From positions 1 to 35,082 of the forward strand of contig NZ_CALBWL010000062.1 in assembly GCF_937973075.1 (NCBI RefSeq): 35,082 bases of DNA, in the 5' to 3' direction. The notes below the pieces were generated by a model. That model saw nothing but the letters and a program-made list of their open reading frames with translations. It was not told the origin of the DNA and searched no databases. Made by a program: the position numbers and the translations under genes. Shown piece by piece: positions 25,465-33,371 of this stretch (positions are counted from its first letter, which is position 1; each line of letters begins with the position of its first letter). Source of the stretch: an uncultured Campylobacter sp. Lineage in GTDB: Bacteria > Campylobacterota > Campylobacteria > Campylobacterales > Campylobacteraceae.

Positions 25465-25908
25465 CTCTGTTTCGCGCAGGATTTTTGGCTTGCCTAGGCA
25501 AATTTGATCAATAAAAACGCCAAAATACGTTATGTCGATTTTCCACTAAATTTGACGTAAAAATCTCAAATTTACGATTAGTGGCGATTTGCCAAAAAGG
25601 CAAGCAATTTTATCCGCTTTGGCGAGAGATTATGGGCAATTCGTCAAATTTTAAAAGGCGAACCTAACGTCAAATTCTCGTCAAATTCGCCTCTGTTTTT
25701 AAAAATAAAAGCCGATCCGCAAAATCCCGCGCTTAAAATTTACCCGCAAGCGAGCAAATCCAGCCAAATTTTGCAAATCGGTAACTCTACTCCGCTCTCA
25801 TCTTAGTACCTACGAATGCTAAGCTTAAATCGCGACTAGACCGGAGCTAAATTTAAACCCCAAGGCGGGCGCGTGAAAAAATGGACGCGCCGAAAATAAA
25901 ATTTCAGA
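25465..25908. other. Non-coding gap left of the island
   Basis: No gene remnants are recognised. A 7-bp inverted repeat GGCGCGT/ACGCGCC (about 25867-25891) lies next to the left fhs repeat. The last 20 bases (from about 25889) match the DNA just beyond the fhs stop at the right end of the window, so the outer duplication begins here. Confidence 0.5.
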
Positions 25909-26144
25909 TCACGCCAGTCCGCTTATTACGCCATCGCTAGTGATTTTCATATTTAGCGCGTTAGGAACCTTCGGCAGCCCCGGCATAAGCATTATCTTGC
26001 CGCAGACGGCGACGATGAAGCCCGCTCCCGTGCGGATTTGAAGGTCTTTGACGCTGAGCTTAAAGCCGCGCGCGCGCCCAAGCGCTTTAGCATCGTCGCT
26101 GAAGCTATACTGCGTCTTTGCGATACAGACGTTTAGCCGCTCAA
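25889..26144. repeat. Outer direct repeat, left copy (3' end of fhs)
   Basis: This stretch matches 34830-35082 with about one mismatch in fifteen and one small indel just past the stop codon. Both copies are in the same orientation, about 8.94 kb apart. The right copy runs off the window, so the true repeat may be longer. Confidence 0.92.
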
Positions 26145-26240
26145 GCCCCAAAGCCTTGATGTGCTGTAGCGCCTTTTGCGCTTCGGGCTCAAAAACGACC
26201 TCGCTCGCGCCGTATGGTTTAAATTTTACTTCGCGGCGGC
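25909..26240 (-). pseudogene. fhs: Formate--tetrahydrofolate ligase, C-terminal fragment
   Basis: About 107 codons of the C-terminus of a roughly 555-residue enzyme: PYGASEVVFEPEAQKALQHI, then LNVCIAKTQYSFSDD, GAGFIVAVCGKIMLMPGLPK, and the stop at 25909-25911. Upstream in the same frame the match ends near 26229 and a stop codon follows at about 26250, so at least four fifths of the gene is missing. The full enzyme makes 10-formyl-tetrahydrofolate. The presumed intact gene enters from the right edge of the window (34847 onward). The copy is therefore a duplication scar, not a functional gene. Confidence 0.9.
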
Positions 26241-26340
26241 GGGCTATCCGTATTTAAAAAGCGGCGCTCATTGCATGATAAAATTTCGCCGCCTCGCGAC
26301 AGCTGTCAAACGGCACATTAAATTTAAAATTTACAAAACG

Positions 26341-26460
26341 CAAAATTTCGCGCAGAACGGTATCTCTACGCGGCTCGCTGCCAAATTTCTACGCAGAAGC
26401 AGCCTTCGCAAAAGCGGTATATCAGGCGGTAACCTGCCCGCCGCGCACTTTGGCATACGT
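26341..26460. repeat. Inner direct repeat, left copy (3' end of the histidine phosphatase gene)
   Basis: These 120 bases match 29313-29432 at about nine in ten positions. The common core includes AAAGCGGTATATCAGGCGGT and CGCTGCCAAATTTCTACGCA. In the right copy it is the last 30 or so codons of an intact phosphatase gene plus a little downstream DNA. Here only the 3' end is present, so it is a gene fragment. Confidence 0.9.
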
Positions 26461-26795
26461 AATGAGGGCATAGTGCATGAAGTCGGCGAAATATAACTTA
26501 TAGTTGCTCGGGTACGGGAAATACACTTTATATCCCTTAAAACGACTACGAGACCACATTTACCGATATCGATGAATTCTGCATGTACTGCATTATTTGG
26601 TAAATCTCAGCGACTCGGTCTTTGATATGACGGAGCGCGGATAATCATCAAAAGCCACGATTATATTGCCGATATGGGGGAGCAGAAGGGGAAAAGATAG
26701 CACGAAAAACCCATCGCAAAATACGGTTGGCATAAAGATATTTTCTAAAGTTATAAAAAGCTTATTAAACTGATAAATTTTTACTCAAGGAGTTT
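26461..26795 (+). pseudogene. Decayed coding remnants left of the retron
   Basis: Short protein-like runs occur in different frames: NDYETTFTDIDEFCMYCIIW around 26548-26607, IIKSHDYIADMGEQKGKR around 26644-26697, and HEKPIAKYGWHKDIF around 26701-26745. They are broken by stops and frame changes. Composition is intermediate between the GC-richer chromosome and the AT-rich retron. I cannot name the family; this looks like a former cargo gene. Confidence 0.35.
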
Positions 26796-26820
26796 AATAG
26801 TTAATTAAGCTAAAAGTATT

Positions 26821-26826
26821 TACAAT
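26821..26826 (+). promoter_or_regulatory. Putative -10 element for the retron RNA
   Basis: TACAAT preceded by TATT, seven bases before the proposed 5' end of the retron RNA at about 26832. The upstream DNA (26760-26820) is very AT-rich with no clear -35, as is common for Campylobacter promoters. Confidence 0.4.
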
Positions 26827-26830
26827 TTCA

Positions 26831-26957
26831 AAGATGTGTGGCTAGATTTTGTGTTTGTGTTTCGCAAACGTTGACTAAAATGTTGGCAAACTTTGCTACA
26901 TGCTTACAATAATGCAATTATAACATGACATTTTGCATAATGAGTTGCCACATATTC
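26831..26957 (+). ncRNA. Putative retron msr-msd RNA
   Basis: The roughly 125 bases directly before the reverse transcriptase have the retron layout. a1 (GATGTGTGGC, 26833-26842) pairs with a2 (GCCACATATT, 26947-26956) over ten positions, eight Watson-Crick and two G-U. Just after a1 comes CTAGA, so G26845 is the candidate branch guanosine. Then two small hairpins follow: 26853-26869 (GTTTGT/GCAAAC) and 26881-26900 (TGGCAA/TTGCTA). A longer stem, 26909-26917 with 26933-26941 (8 of 9 pairs), would be the msd hairpin reverse-transcribed into msDNA. a2 ends 22 bases before the RT start. All pairings were made by eye. Confidence 0.68.
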
Positions 26958-26978
26958 TGATTTTTCTTTTGGATAGTT

Positions 26979-28679
26979 ATGCTTAGTTTAAAAGATGTAA
27001 AAACAAGAAAAGATTTTGCTGTTTTTTTGGGGATTGAACTTAAATTCTTAACCTACATACTTTATCACATTAAAGTGGAGAATTTATATACTACATTTGA
27101 AATACCAAAGAAGAATGGTGGCACTAGAATCATTGATGCGCCTGATGAGACTTTAAAAAAAATACAAAAAAGACTAATGAGTAAGCTATATAACTATCAA
27201 AATAAGATCAAAAAAGATGAAAATATAAAAATTAATATCTCTCACGGTTTTGAAAAAGGTAAAAGCATAATAACCAATGCTAGAATCCACAGAAATAAGC
27301 GATTTGTTTTAAATATAGATTTAAAGGACTTTTTCGCTAGCTTTCACTTCGGTAGAGTTATTGGCTTTTTTGAAAAAAATATAAATTTCAGAATTCCAAA
27401 AGATATTGCAATTATTATAGCTCAATTATGTTGTTACAAGGGTTCTCTTCCGCAAGGAGCACCGACTTCTCCAATTATATCAAACATGATATGTAATATA
27501 TTTGACATGAGAGTATTAAAACTTGCTAAAAAATATAAGCTAGATTATACAAGATACGCAGATGATTTAACATTTTCTACCAATAATAAAGATTTTTTGA
27601 ATATGTATAATGAGTTTTTATTATGTATTTCAAAAGAAGTAGAAAAGGCTGGCTTTTGCATTAACCAGAAGAAGACTAGGCTTTTCTATAAAGATTCAAG
27701 ACAAGAAGTTACTGGATTGGTTGTTAATAAAAAAATAAGCATAAATCATAATTATTGTAAATATACAAGAGCTATGGCCAATTCTCTTTATAAGAATAGA
27801 TCCTTTAATATTGATGGCGAAGATGCCACCATGAATCAACTTGAAGGAAGATTTGCCTTTATTAATCAAATTGATTGGTATAACAATATAATCAATATTA
27901 ATGATAATAAACATAACAAAGGTAAGAAAAATAATGATAAAAAGTTAAATTGCAGAGAAAAAGAATATCAAAAATTTATTTTTTATAAGTATTTCTTTGC
28001 TAATCAAAAACCGCTCATTATTACAGAAGGGAAAACGGATATACTGTATTTGAAATCTGCGATAAAAAGTCTATATACAGATTTTCCAGATTTGATTAAA
28101 AAAAATAATAATGACAAATTTGAATTTAAAATATCATTTTTAAGAAGAACAAAGAGGCTGGAATATTTTTTAAATTTTGTAAAAGATGGAGCGGATTCAA
28201 TTCAAAATATTTATAGGTTTTTTGTAGGACGAGAAGTTGTAAATTATTCTGAGTATTTTAAAAAAATAACAAAAGATATAGCTGCAAATCCGGTTATTCT
28301 TATTTTTGACAATGAAATACCTAATAATAAGAAGCCTGTAAGGAAATTTATAAATTTTACCAATAAGAAAGAATTTGAGAATATGTTAGATAAAGAGCTA
28401 TATGCAAATATTGTAGATAACTTATTTATAATAACAAATCAGCTAGTAAGAGATAAAAAAGAGTGTGAAATAGAAGATTTGTTTGATGACAAAATACTTA
28501 ATCATAAGATAGATGGAAAAGTATTTTGTAGGGACTTGGCTATTTTTGATAAACAAAAGCACTATAGTAAGGAAATTTTTTCAAAATATATTTCAAAGAA
28601 CTATAAAGATATAGATTTTATAAATTTTAAACCCATGCTAAAAAATATTGTAAAAATAATAACAAACTATAAACGATAG
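26979..28679 (+). CDS. Retron reverse transcriptase fused to a TOPRIM-like domain
   Basis: 566 residues. RT motifs: fingers pattern FEIPKKNGGTRIIDAPDE (about 41-58), NIDLKDFF with the first catalytic Asp, LPQGAPTSPIISNM, and the YADD box at 193-196. Two retron-specific marks are present: NAxxH as NARIH (100-104) and VTG at 244-246. These separate it from group II intron and DGR enzymes. After the thumb (to about 320) and an Asn/Lys linker comes a second domain. LIITEGKTDILYL has Glu350, and PVILIFDNE has Asp444 and Glu446, matching the Glu and DxD-like sites of TOPRIM nucleases. KKEFENML and EIEDLFDDKIL follow. The known retron Ec67 (Eco2) has a similar RT-plus-C-terminal plan and length. No separate effector gene adjoins. 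The gene is strongly AT-rich relative to the surroundings, so it was probably acquired. The likely role is phage defence through msDNA-controlled nuclease activity (inference). Confidence 0.93.
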   Translation: MLSLKDVKTRKDFAVFLGIELKFLTYILYHIKVENLYTTFEIPKKNGGTRIIDAPDETLKKIQKRLMSKLYNYQNKIKKDENIKINISHGFEKGKSIITNARIHRNKRFVLNIDLKDFFASFHFGRVIGFFEKNINFRIPKDIAIIIAQLCCYKGSLPQGAPTSPIISNMICNIFDMRVLKLAKKYKLDYTRYADDLTFSTNNKDFLNMYNEFLLCISKEVEKAGFCINQKKTRLFYKDSRQEVTGLVVNKKISINHNYCKYTRAMANSLYKNRSFNIDGEDATMNQLEGRFAFINQIDWYNNIININDNKHNKGKKNNDKKLNCREKEYQKFIFYKYFFANQKPLIITEGKTDILYLKSAIKSLYTDFPDLIKKNNNDKFEFKISFLRRTKRLEYFLNFVKDGADSIQNIYRFFVGREVVNYSEYFKKITKDIAANPVILIFDNEIPNNKKPVRKFINFTNKKEFENMLDKELYANIVDNLFIITNQLVRDKKECEIEDLFDDKILNHKIDGKVFCRDLAIFDKQKHYSKEIFSKYISKNYKDIDFINFKPMLKNIVKIITNYKR

Positions 28680-28806
28680 TTATATAAGTAACCTTTTGCT
28701 AGAATTATATAGAGAAGAATTGCGAAAATTACTCCTATAGTTACTGCCTCTAAGTTTATAAAAAATGCACAAGCTATTAAATGCGTATCTAGTGGTGTTT
28801 TAGAGA
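28667..28806 (-). other. Short hydrophobic open frame without a start codon, 3' of the retron gene
   Basis: About 46 codons between stops, including AVTIGVIFAILLYIILAKGY, a plausible membrane helix. There is no ATG, GTG or TTG before the helix, and it overlaps the RT end by 13 bases. Composition is as AT-rich as the RT gene and the island becomes GC-richer right after it. It may be the tail of a lost membrane-protein gene or chance. Confidence 0.25.
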
Positions 28807-28858
28807 AGTTCTACGCCTACTAGCATAAATTCGGTGGTGCTAAGAACGGCGGTGCGAA

Positions 28859-28880
28859 GCGAGGATTTTTAAATCCTCGC
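28859..28880. terminator. 10-bp perfect hairpin downstream of the retron
   Basis: GCGAGGATTT and AAATCCTCGC are perfect reverse complements separated by two bases, 180 bases after the RT stop. There is no following T-run, so termination strength is uncertain. It coincides with the return to chromosome-like composition. Confidence 0.45.
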
Positions 28881-29312
28881 AGATTTATCGGTGCAGCGCG
28901 TAACTCGTTAAATAACATGAAATTTCAAATTTGCAGGCAAATTTAAAGCAACGTAAAATTTTTAAATTTCATCATAACGGAATTTTGGATTTAAGCCGTA
29001 AATTTACGGTTCGTAGAATTTTAAAATTTTGCGTCATAAATTCTAAATTTTAACTCAGCACGATTTACCTACGCAAATCGATGCAGCTCGCGTTTATCGT
29101 GGCGCGTGCATAAATTTCAAGAATCTCGCACCTTTTAAAACGGCGCTATCTTTGCGCTGAAATAAAATTCCGCGAAATTTCAAAGCAGCTTCCGATAAAT
29201 TTGACCCGTAAATTTAATCTAGCAAAGCTCCGTCTTTTCGATTTTGCGGCGCAAAATTCCGATCGTAAATCCCTTTTACGAAATTTCACAATCTCTTAGC
29301 TGCGCAAAATTT
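28881..29312. other. Non-coding DNA rich in AAATTT palindromes
   Basis: No ORF of note. It contains perfect palindromes such as CCGTAAATTTACGG (about 28995-29008) and many AAATTTTA words. Ends at the right copy of the inner repeat. Confidence 0.5.
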
Positions 29313-29432
29313 CAAAATTTCGCGCAGAGCGGTATCTCTACGCGGCGCGCTGCCAAATTTCTACGCAAAAGCAGCCCTCGCAAAAGCGGTATATCAGGCG
29401 GTAGCCTGCCCGCCGCGCGCTACGGCGTATGA
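29313..29432. repeat. Inner direct repeat, right copy
   Basis: Matches 26341-26460. Here it contains the real 3' end and stop (29338-29340) of the histidine phosphatase gene plus about 25 bases downstream. The two copies are 2,972 bases apart and enclose the retron. Confidence 0.9.
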
Positions 29433-29895
29433 CGCGCAGCACGAAGCCGTGCGCGATCACCGCCGTGTCCGCTTCCAGCAGCGACGGCATCAGATCAAGC
29501 GCGCGCCGCCGCTCTGCTTTCGCGCTTGCGCCGCTAGGGTTCATGCCGCACAGCCACAGCAGGCGCGAGAGCACGAGCCAACAATCAAACGGCATTTTTA
29601 TTAGCGGCACGGGGAATATTCGCAGATTAAACTCGCGCAAAGCCTCTAGGTACTCTATGCCCCGCTGCGGGAATAGCTTTTGCGCCGTAAGCGCGGCGCG
29701 CGGCAGCGGAGAGGAACATACTCGGCTTATGCGAGCGAGCTTTTCGTATGCGGCGCTGCTTTTAAATTTATCGGTTTGCCACAAAGCCAAGCTTTGCGTA
29801 GTATCGTACAGGATCGCGCGCCGTGCGGCCTCTGCGGCGTCGCATACACCGCGATCGATCAGCGGCGTAACGTGGCGGATCAGCGCTAACGTCAT
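29338..29895 (-). CDS. Histidine phosphatase family protein
   Basis: 185 residues. The N-terminal LIRHVTPLI is the RHG-type phosphohistidine motif (Arg7-His8), and a second site AHGFVLRVI near 147 gives the second catalytic histidine. FNLRIFPVPL near 90-100 and the SSPLPRAALTAQKLF segment (Arg, family position) complete the pocket. These enzymes remove phosphate from small metabolites or proteins; substrate is unknown. It looks full length for the short SixA/CobC-like group. Its 3' 100 bases are duplicated on the far side of the retron, which suggests this gene end was an insertion or recombination site. Confidence 0.85.
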   Translation of the reverse strand: MTLALIRHVTPLIDRGVCDAAEAARRAILYDTTQSLALWQTDKFKSSAAYEKLARISRVCSSPLPRAALTAQKLFPQRGIEYLEALREFNLRIFPVPLIKMPFDCWLVLSRLLWLCGMNPSGASAKAERRRALDLMPSLLEADTAVIAHGFVLRVIRRSARRAGYRLIYRFCEGCFCVEIWQRAA

Positions 29896-30063
29896 GATTT
29901 TGTCTCCTAAAATACGAGCCCGCTAAGAGCTTGCGCCGTTATGTTTCCGCTCCTACAGGATACTTGATGTTTAGATTTGCGCTATTTATGCGAAATTTGC
30001 TATGGTTCTTACTCCGTAGCCACGGCGAGCGCGAGGGTCTGCTTCAAAGCATGGATTTGCGGG

Positions 30064-30696
30064 CTATTTAAGCCTTTCGTAGCTTTCGCATGAGCTTTTC
30101 CATATCTGCTCATGCTCCGCTACCGAGCTCATAAATCTATCCTTGCCGCCCAGCTCGCAGGCCTTTTTGTAGTACTCTACGGCTTTAACATTATCGCTGC
30201 CCTCGTAAAGACGCGCTAAATTTAAACACGCGAGCCAGCTGTCTGCGATATCCATATCGCAACCGCGCACATAGTAACCTACGCCCTTTATAGCGTCTTT
30301 GCGCACGCCTCTGCCTCTGATATACGCAGAGCCTGCGTTACTGCAGCCTATCGCGTGCCCGTCATCGCAGGCTTTGTCGAACAGCTCCGCCGCCTTCGCC
30401 TCATCGCGCGGCATCCCCTCCCCGCTTTGATACAAAATACCTAAATTTACGCACGACTCCACATCGCCGCCTTTGCAAGCTTTGACGTATAACGGCGCAG
30501 CCTTTAGCAGATCTTGCGGCACGCCCCAGCCATAATTATAAATCTGCGCCAAGGCTCCGCACAACTTCATATCGCCCTTATCGCAGGATTTTGTAGCCCG
30601 GCTTATATCGTCTGCGGTGATTTCAAAATTTTCGGCAAGCGCGAAATTTGCAGCAAACGTCGCGATAAGCGCTAGAATTAAAATTTTATTTTTCAT
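30064..30696 (-). CDS. Secreted Sel1-repeat, cysteine-rich (Hcp-like) protein
   Basis: 210 residues. A signal peptide (1-21, ALAENF) is followed by four Sel1-like helical repeats of about 36 residues. Each has a Cys pair spaced by about seven residues (CDKGDMKLC, CKGGDVESC, CDDGHAIGC, CDMDIADSWLAC), the layout of Helicobacter cysteine-rich proteins, which form helix-linking disulphides in the periplasm. Some relatives are annotated as beta-lactamases on weak evidence; I see no serine-enzyme motif here. More likely it is a protein-binding scaffold. The start is ATG with AAAGGAC upstream. It lies 38 bases after the large zinc-finger gene in the same direction, so the two are probably one operon. 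Confidence 0.87.
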   Translation of the reverse strand: MKNKILILALIATFAANFALAENFEITADDISRATKSCDKGDMKLCGALAQIYNYGWGVPQDLLKAAPLYVKACKGGDVESCVNLGILYQSGEGMPRDEAKAAELFDKACDDGHAIGCSNAGSAYIRGRGVRKDAIKGVGYYVRGCDMDIADSWLACLNLARLYEGSDNVKAVEYYKKACELGGKDRFMSSVAEHEQIWKSSCESYERLK

Positions 30697-30734
30697 TTTC
30701 GTCCTTTTTGGTTTTTTAAGATCGTCCGCTAAGC

Positions 30735-33371
30735 CTAAGGCGCAGTTTGATCGCTAGAGTTCGGGTTCGTTCTCGCCTGCTCTTTGCTTTTTAGCGCCTC
30801 GTAAATTTCATCTACGCCGCTTAGGTTTTGATCCAAAACCTCTCTCGCCTTTTTTAGAGTGCGTGCGCCAAAAATCCCGTCCTGCTTGACTCCGATGCTT
30901 TTTTGGATATATAAAATTTTATCCTTTTGCATCGCAGCGGAATCCTTAGTCGCCCCGGAAGCGGAATTTGAAGCAGGGCTTTCAGAGCCGCTAGAGCTTG
31001 CGCTCGTAGAATTTTCGTCTGCAGAATTTATGCCATCACTCGCAGAAGCGGAATTTTCGTCCTCAAAAAATGCAGGCATCCACCCTCGCAGCAGCCCTGC
31101 CGCGCCGGTTTTCGGCACGTAGCCCGTATTTGCCGCACCTCCGTAGATTGTGCTAGCCAAAACGGCGCAGAGCAGAGCTTTGCAAAAGCGAGCAAACGCC
31201 GCGCCGCCCCTGCCGCAGCGATACTCTCGCGGAATTTTACGAGCTTTTACGGTGCACCGCACTGCGCTTGCCAGCCACAGCGCCACACCGCCCAGCAGCC
31301 CTGCAGCAGCGATTACCGCGCCGCATGCAAGTGCCCAAAAATAATGCTCCGCAAAGATCATCTCGAAGCAGCCCTCGCACGCCAGTGTAGCCGCTGCGAT
31401 GAGTGCGCCTCCGCCTATGCACCACACCGCGCGGTCATATCGCGGACTTAGCACGCCAAATGCCCCAGCCATCGCGCTGCCCAAATCGCGGGCACAATGC
31501 TGCGAAATAAAGCCCTCGCAAACGCGCATAATCGCCGCGGCAAAACTCTGCGCGCAATCCTCGCGCAAAGAATGCGGGAAAAAGAATTTCTTTAATCGCG
31601 CAAAAGGCGAAATTTTAGAATTTGACGCAGGATCTTGCGTATTCGCGCGATTTTTAAATTTTGCAGCGGCGAGGTTTTTGGAATTTGCGGAATTGATTGC
31701 GGCGGAGTCTATGGAATTTGTGGAATTTTCAGCACCCAAGGCGCTTAAATCTCGGTAATCTCGCTCGCCGTGTAATTCGTAAAGATCCTCCGCGGCGCGA
31801 TCAGAAGTGCCGCTTAAGCCCTCTTGCGAGCCGGCAAAATTAGGTCCATTCTGCGCGAGAGCTTCGCTGTTTTGCTGCCTAGCCTCAAAATCGCCGGCAG
31901 AATTCTCTCCACCTTCCAAAAGATCCGCCCCGGCAAATTTTATGCCGCCACTCACTCCTCCTGCGAACCTGCCTTGCTCTCCGCGCAACCCCAAGCGATT
32001 ATCTTCCAAGCCCATAGAATCTGCTGGAGCGCTCGCGAATTTCGTGCCCGCAAATTTTACGCTCGTGCCACCCTCGAGATTTTCTTTACGCGAAGTGTCT
32101 TTTGCAAGGCTCAAAGCGTCGCGATCAGCCGCGCTGCGGGCAGAATTTGCAAAGTTAAAATGTCCGTCCGCGCCGCGTAACTGCTCGAGATTTAGCGTCT
32201 CGCCGCGCAGCTTAGCACTAGCTAGGCGCATCGCCGCATCCAGCACAGGCTTTGCGCGAAATAGTGCAAAAAGGCTTTGCGCATCGTCCCGCCCTAGCTT
32301 AGCGGGTGCGCCGTGCACCGCCGCAAGCTCCGGCGCAAAAACTTCGTCCAAAAAATTAGGTCTTACGAATGTCGCGCCACCAAAGCACGCCGCATCGTAA
32401 GCCTTGCCGCAGACGGCAAAACTCAAGCGCAAAAACTCCTCCTCCGCGCTAAATACCGCTTCGCAGCCGCCCTGCACCGCTCGCAGCGAGCTTAGACGAA
32501 ACAAAAGTCTGCGCGCCGCAAAACCTACGCCCTTGCTGCATAAAAACTCCAGCAGCTCGCGCCCAAAAACCTGCGAGCTAGCGCCTATGCTGACGCTCGG
32601 GCGGGCATAAACGGATACTTTGCCGGTGCGAGTGAAATACCCGCGCCCATCGCAGTGCTCGCAGCGAAAATCACCCGCACCGCCGCATTTTTCGCAGCGC
32701 AGCCTGCCCGCACCGCCGCAAGCGGGACAAATGCGCGAGCCGCTACCGCCGAAGCTAGCGCAGGGTATGAAGCGATAGCCCATAGAATTTGACGCAGAGC
32801 CTGCAGAATCGCCTCCAGAAAGGCCGCGCGCATGAGCGTCCGTAGAGCTTAATGCCGCACGGCTATAGCCACCGGCGCCCTTGCAAGTGGAGCAGATCAA
32901 GCGTCCGCGCCCGCCGCAGTTAGCGCACGGCGTCTTGCCCGCACCTTCGCAGGCTTTGCAGCGTCTCCTGCCAGATCCGCCGCAATGTTCGCAACGCAGC
33001 TGAACGCTAAAGGGCTTAAAATCGTGAAATTTTATGATTTGATCCGCATTCGTAGCGGCTTTTTGGGGATCTGCACGCAGGCGTAGCATAAAGGCCTCGC
33101 CTAGCTCCGCATCAGTGCTTGCCGCGCGCAGGCACTCGCGCGCATGAGCCTCGAACTGCGCGATATCTGCGAAATGCAGCTGAGCGCGCTCGCCGCCACT
33201 TATCTGCGAGACGCTAAACTTGCCGGCAAAGTCATAACGCACGCCAAGCCTCACGCTAAATCCATAAAACTCGCGATCAAGCTCGCGCAGATCGGCGCCG
33301 CCGCTACGCGCTAAAGCCCTGAGCCTAGCGATAAACGCCTCTGCAAGCTCCTCTTTATCCAGCTTGTCCAT
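30735..33371 (-). CDS. Large DnaJ-type zinc-finger membrane protein with peptidoglycan-binding-like C-terminus
   Basis: 878 residues from the ATG at 33371, chosen for its AAAGGAG site; an upstream in-frame start would add ten residues. The N-terminal part (1-120) is helical. From about 125 to 245 run eight CxxCxGxG-type units (CEHCGGSG, CKACEGAG, CANCGGRG, CSTCKGAG, then CASFGGSG, CPACGGAG, CEKCGGAG, CEHCDGRG), as in DnaJ zinc centres. The fifth has Phe in place of its second Cys. No J-domain HPD is seen, so it is not DnaJ. A low-complexity Asn/Ser/Ala region covers about 430-620. Helices lie near 650-670, 680-705 and 735-755. Near 815-850 IQKSIGVKQDGIFGARTLKK resembles a peptidoglycan-binding domain. 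The role is unknown; perhaps a membrane-anchored chaperone-like factor with a periplasmic cell-wall anchor. Confidence 0.8.
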   Translation of the reverse strand: MDKLDKEELAEAFIARLRALARSGGADLRELDREFYGFSVRLGVRYDFAGKFSVSQISGGERAQLHFADIAQFEAHARECLRAASTDAELGEAFMLRLRADPQKAATNADQIIKFHDFKPFSVQLRCEHCGGSGRRRCKACEGAGKTPCANCGGRGRLICSTCKGAGGYSRAALSSTDAHARGLSGGDSAGSASNSMGYRFIPCASFGGSGSRICPACGGAGRLRCEKCGGAGDFRCEHCDGRGYFTRTGKVSVYARPSVSIGASSQVFGRELLEFLCSKGVGFAARRLLFRLSSLRAVQGGCEAVFSAEEEFLRLSFAVCGKAYDAACFGGATFVRPNFLDEVFAPELAAVHGAPAKLGRDDAQSLFALFRAKPVLDAAMRLASAKLRGETLNLEQLRGADGHFNFANSARSAADRDALSLAKDTSRKENLEGGTSVKFAGTKFASAPADSMGLEDNRLGLRGEQGRFAGGVSGGIKFAGADLLEGGENSAGDFEARQQNSEALAQNGPNFAGSQEGLSGTSDRAAEDLYELHGERDYRDLSALGAENSTNSIDSAAINSANSKNLAAAKFKNRANTQDPASNSKISPFARLKKFFFPHSLREDCAQSFAAAIMRVCEGFISQHCARDLGSAMAGAFGVLSPRYDRAVWCIGGGALIAAATLACEGCFEMIFAEHYFWALACGAVIAAAGLLGGVALWLASAVRCTVKARKIPREYRCGRGGAAFARFCKALLCAVLASTIYGGAANTGYVPKTGAAGLLRGWMPAFFEDENSASASDGINSADENSTSASSSGSESPASNSASGATKDSAAMQKDKILYIQKSIGVKQDGIFGARTLKKAREVLDQNLSGVDEIYEALKSKEQARTNPNSSDQTAP

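Noticed and set aside
25909..26240. Functional small gene from the left fhs copy
   Set aside because: It begins mid-protein with an in-frame stop just upstream and no start signal; it is a 3' fragment.
26979..28679. Group II intron or diversity-generating retroelement as the source of the RT
   Set aside because: No maturase or HNH domain, no intron-like flanks, and no template/variable repeat pair was seen; NAxxH and VTG motifs plus a1/a2 pairing fit a retron.
29429..29926. 165-codon plus-strand frame over the phosphatase gene
   Set aside because: It is the Ser/Arg-rich shadow of a gene with clear catalytic histidines on the other strand.
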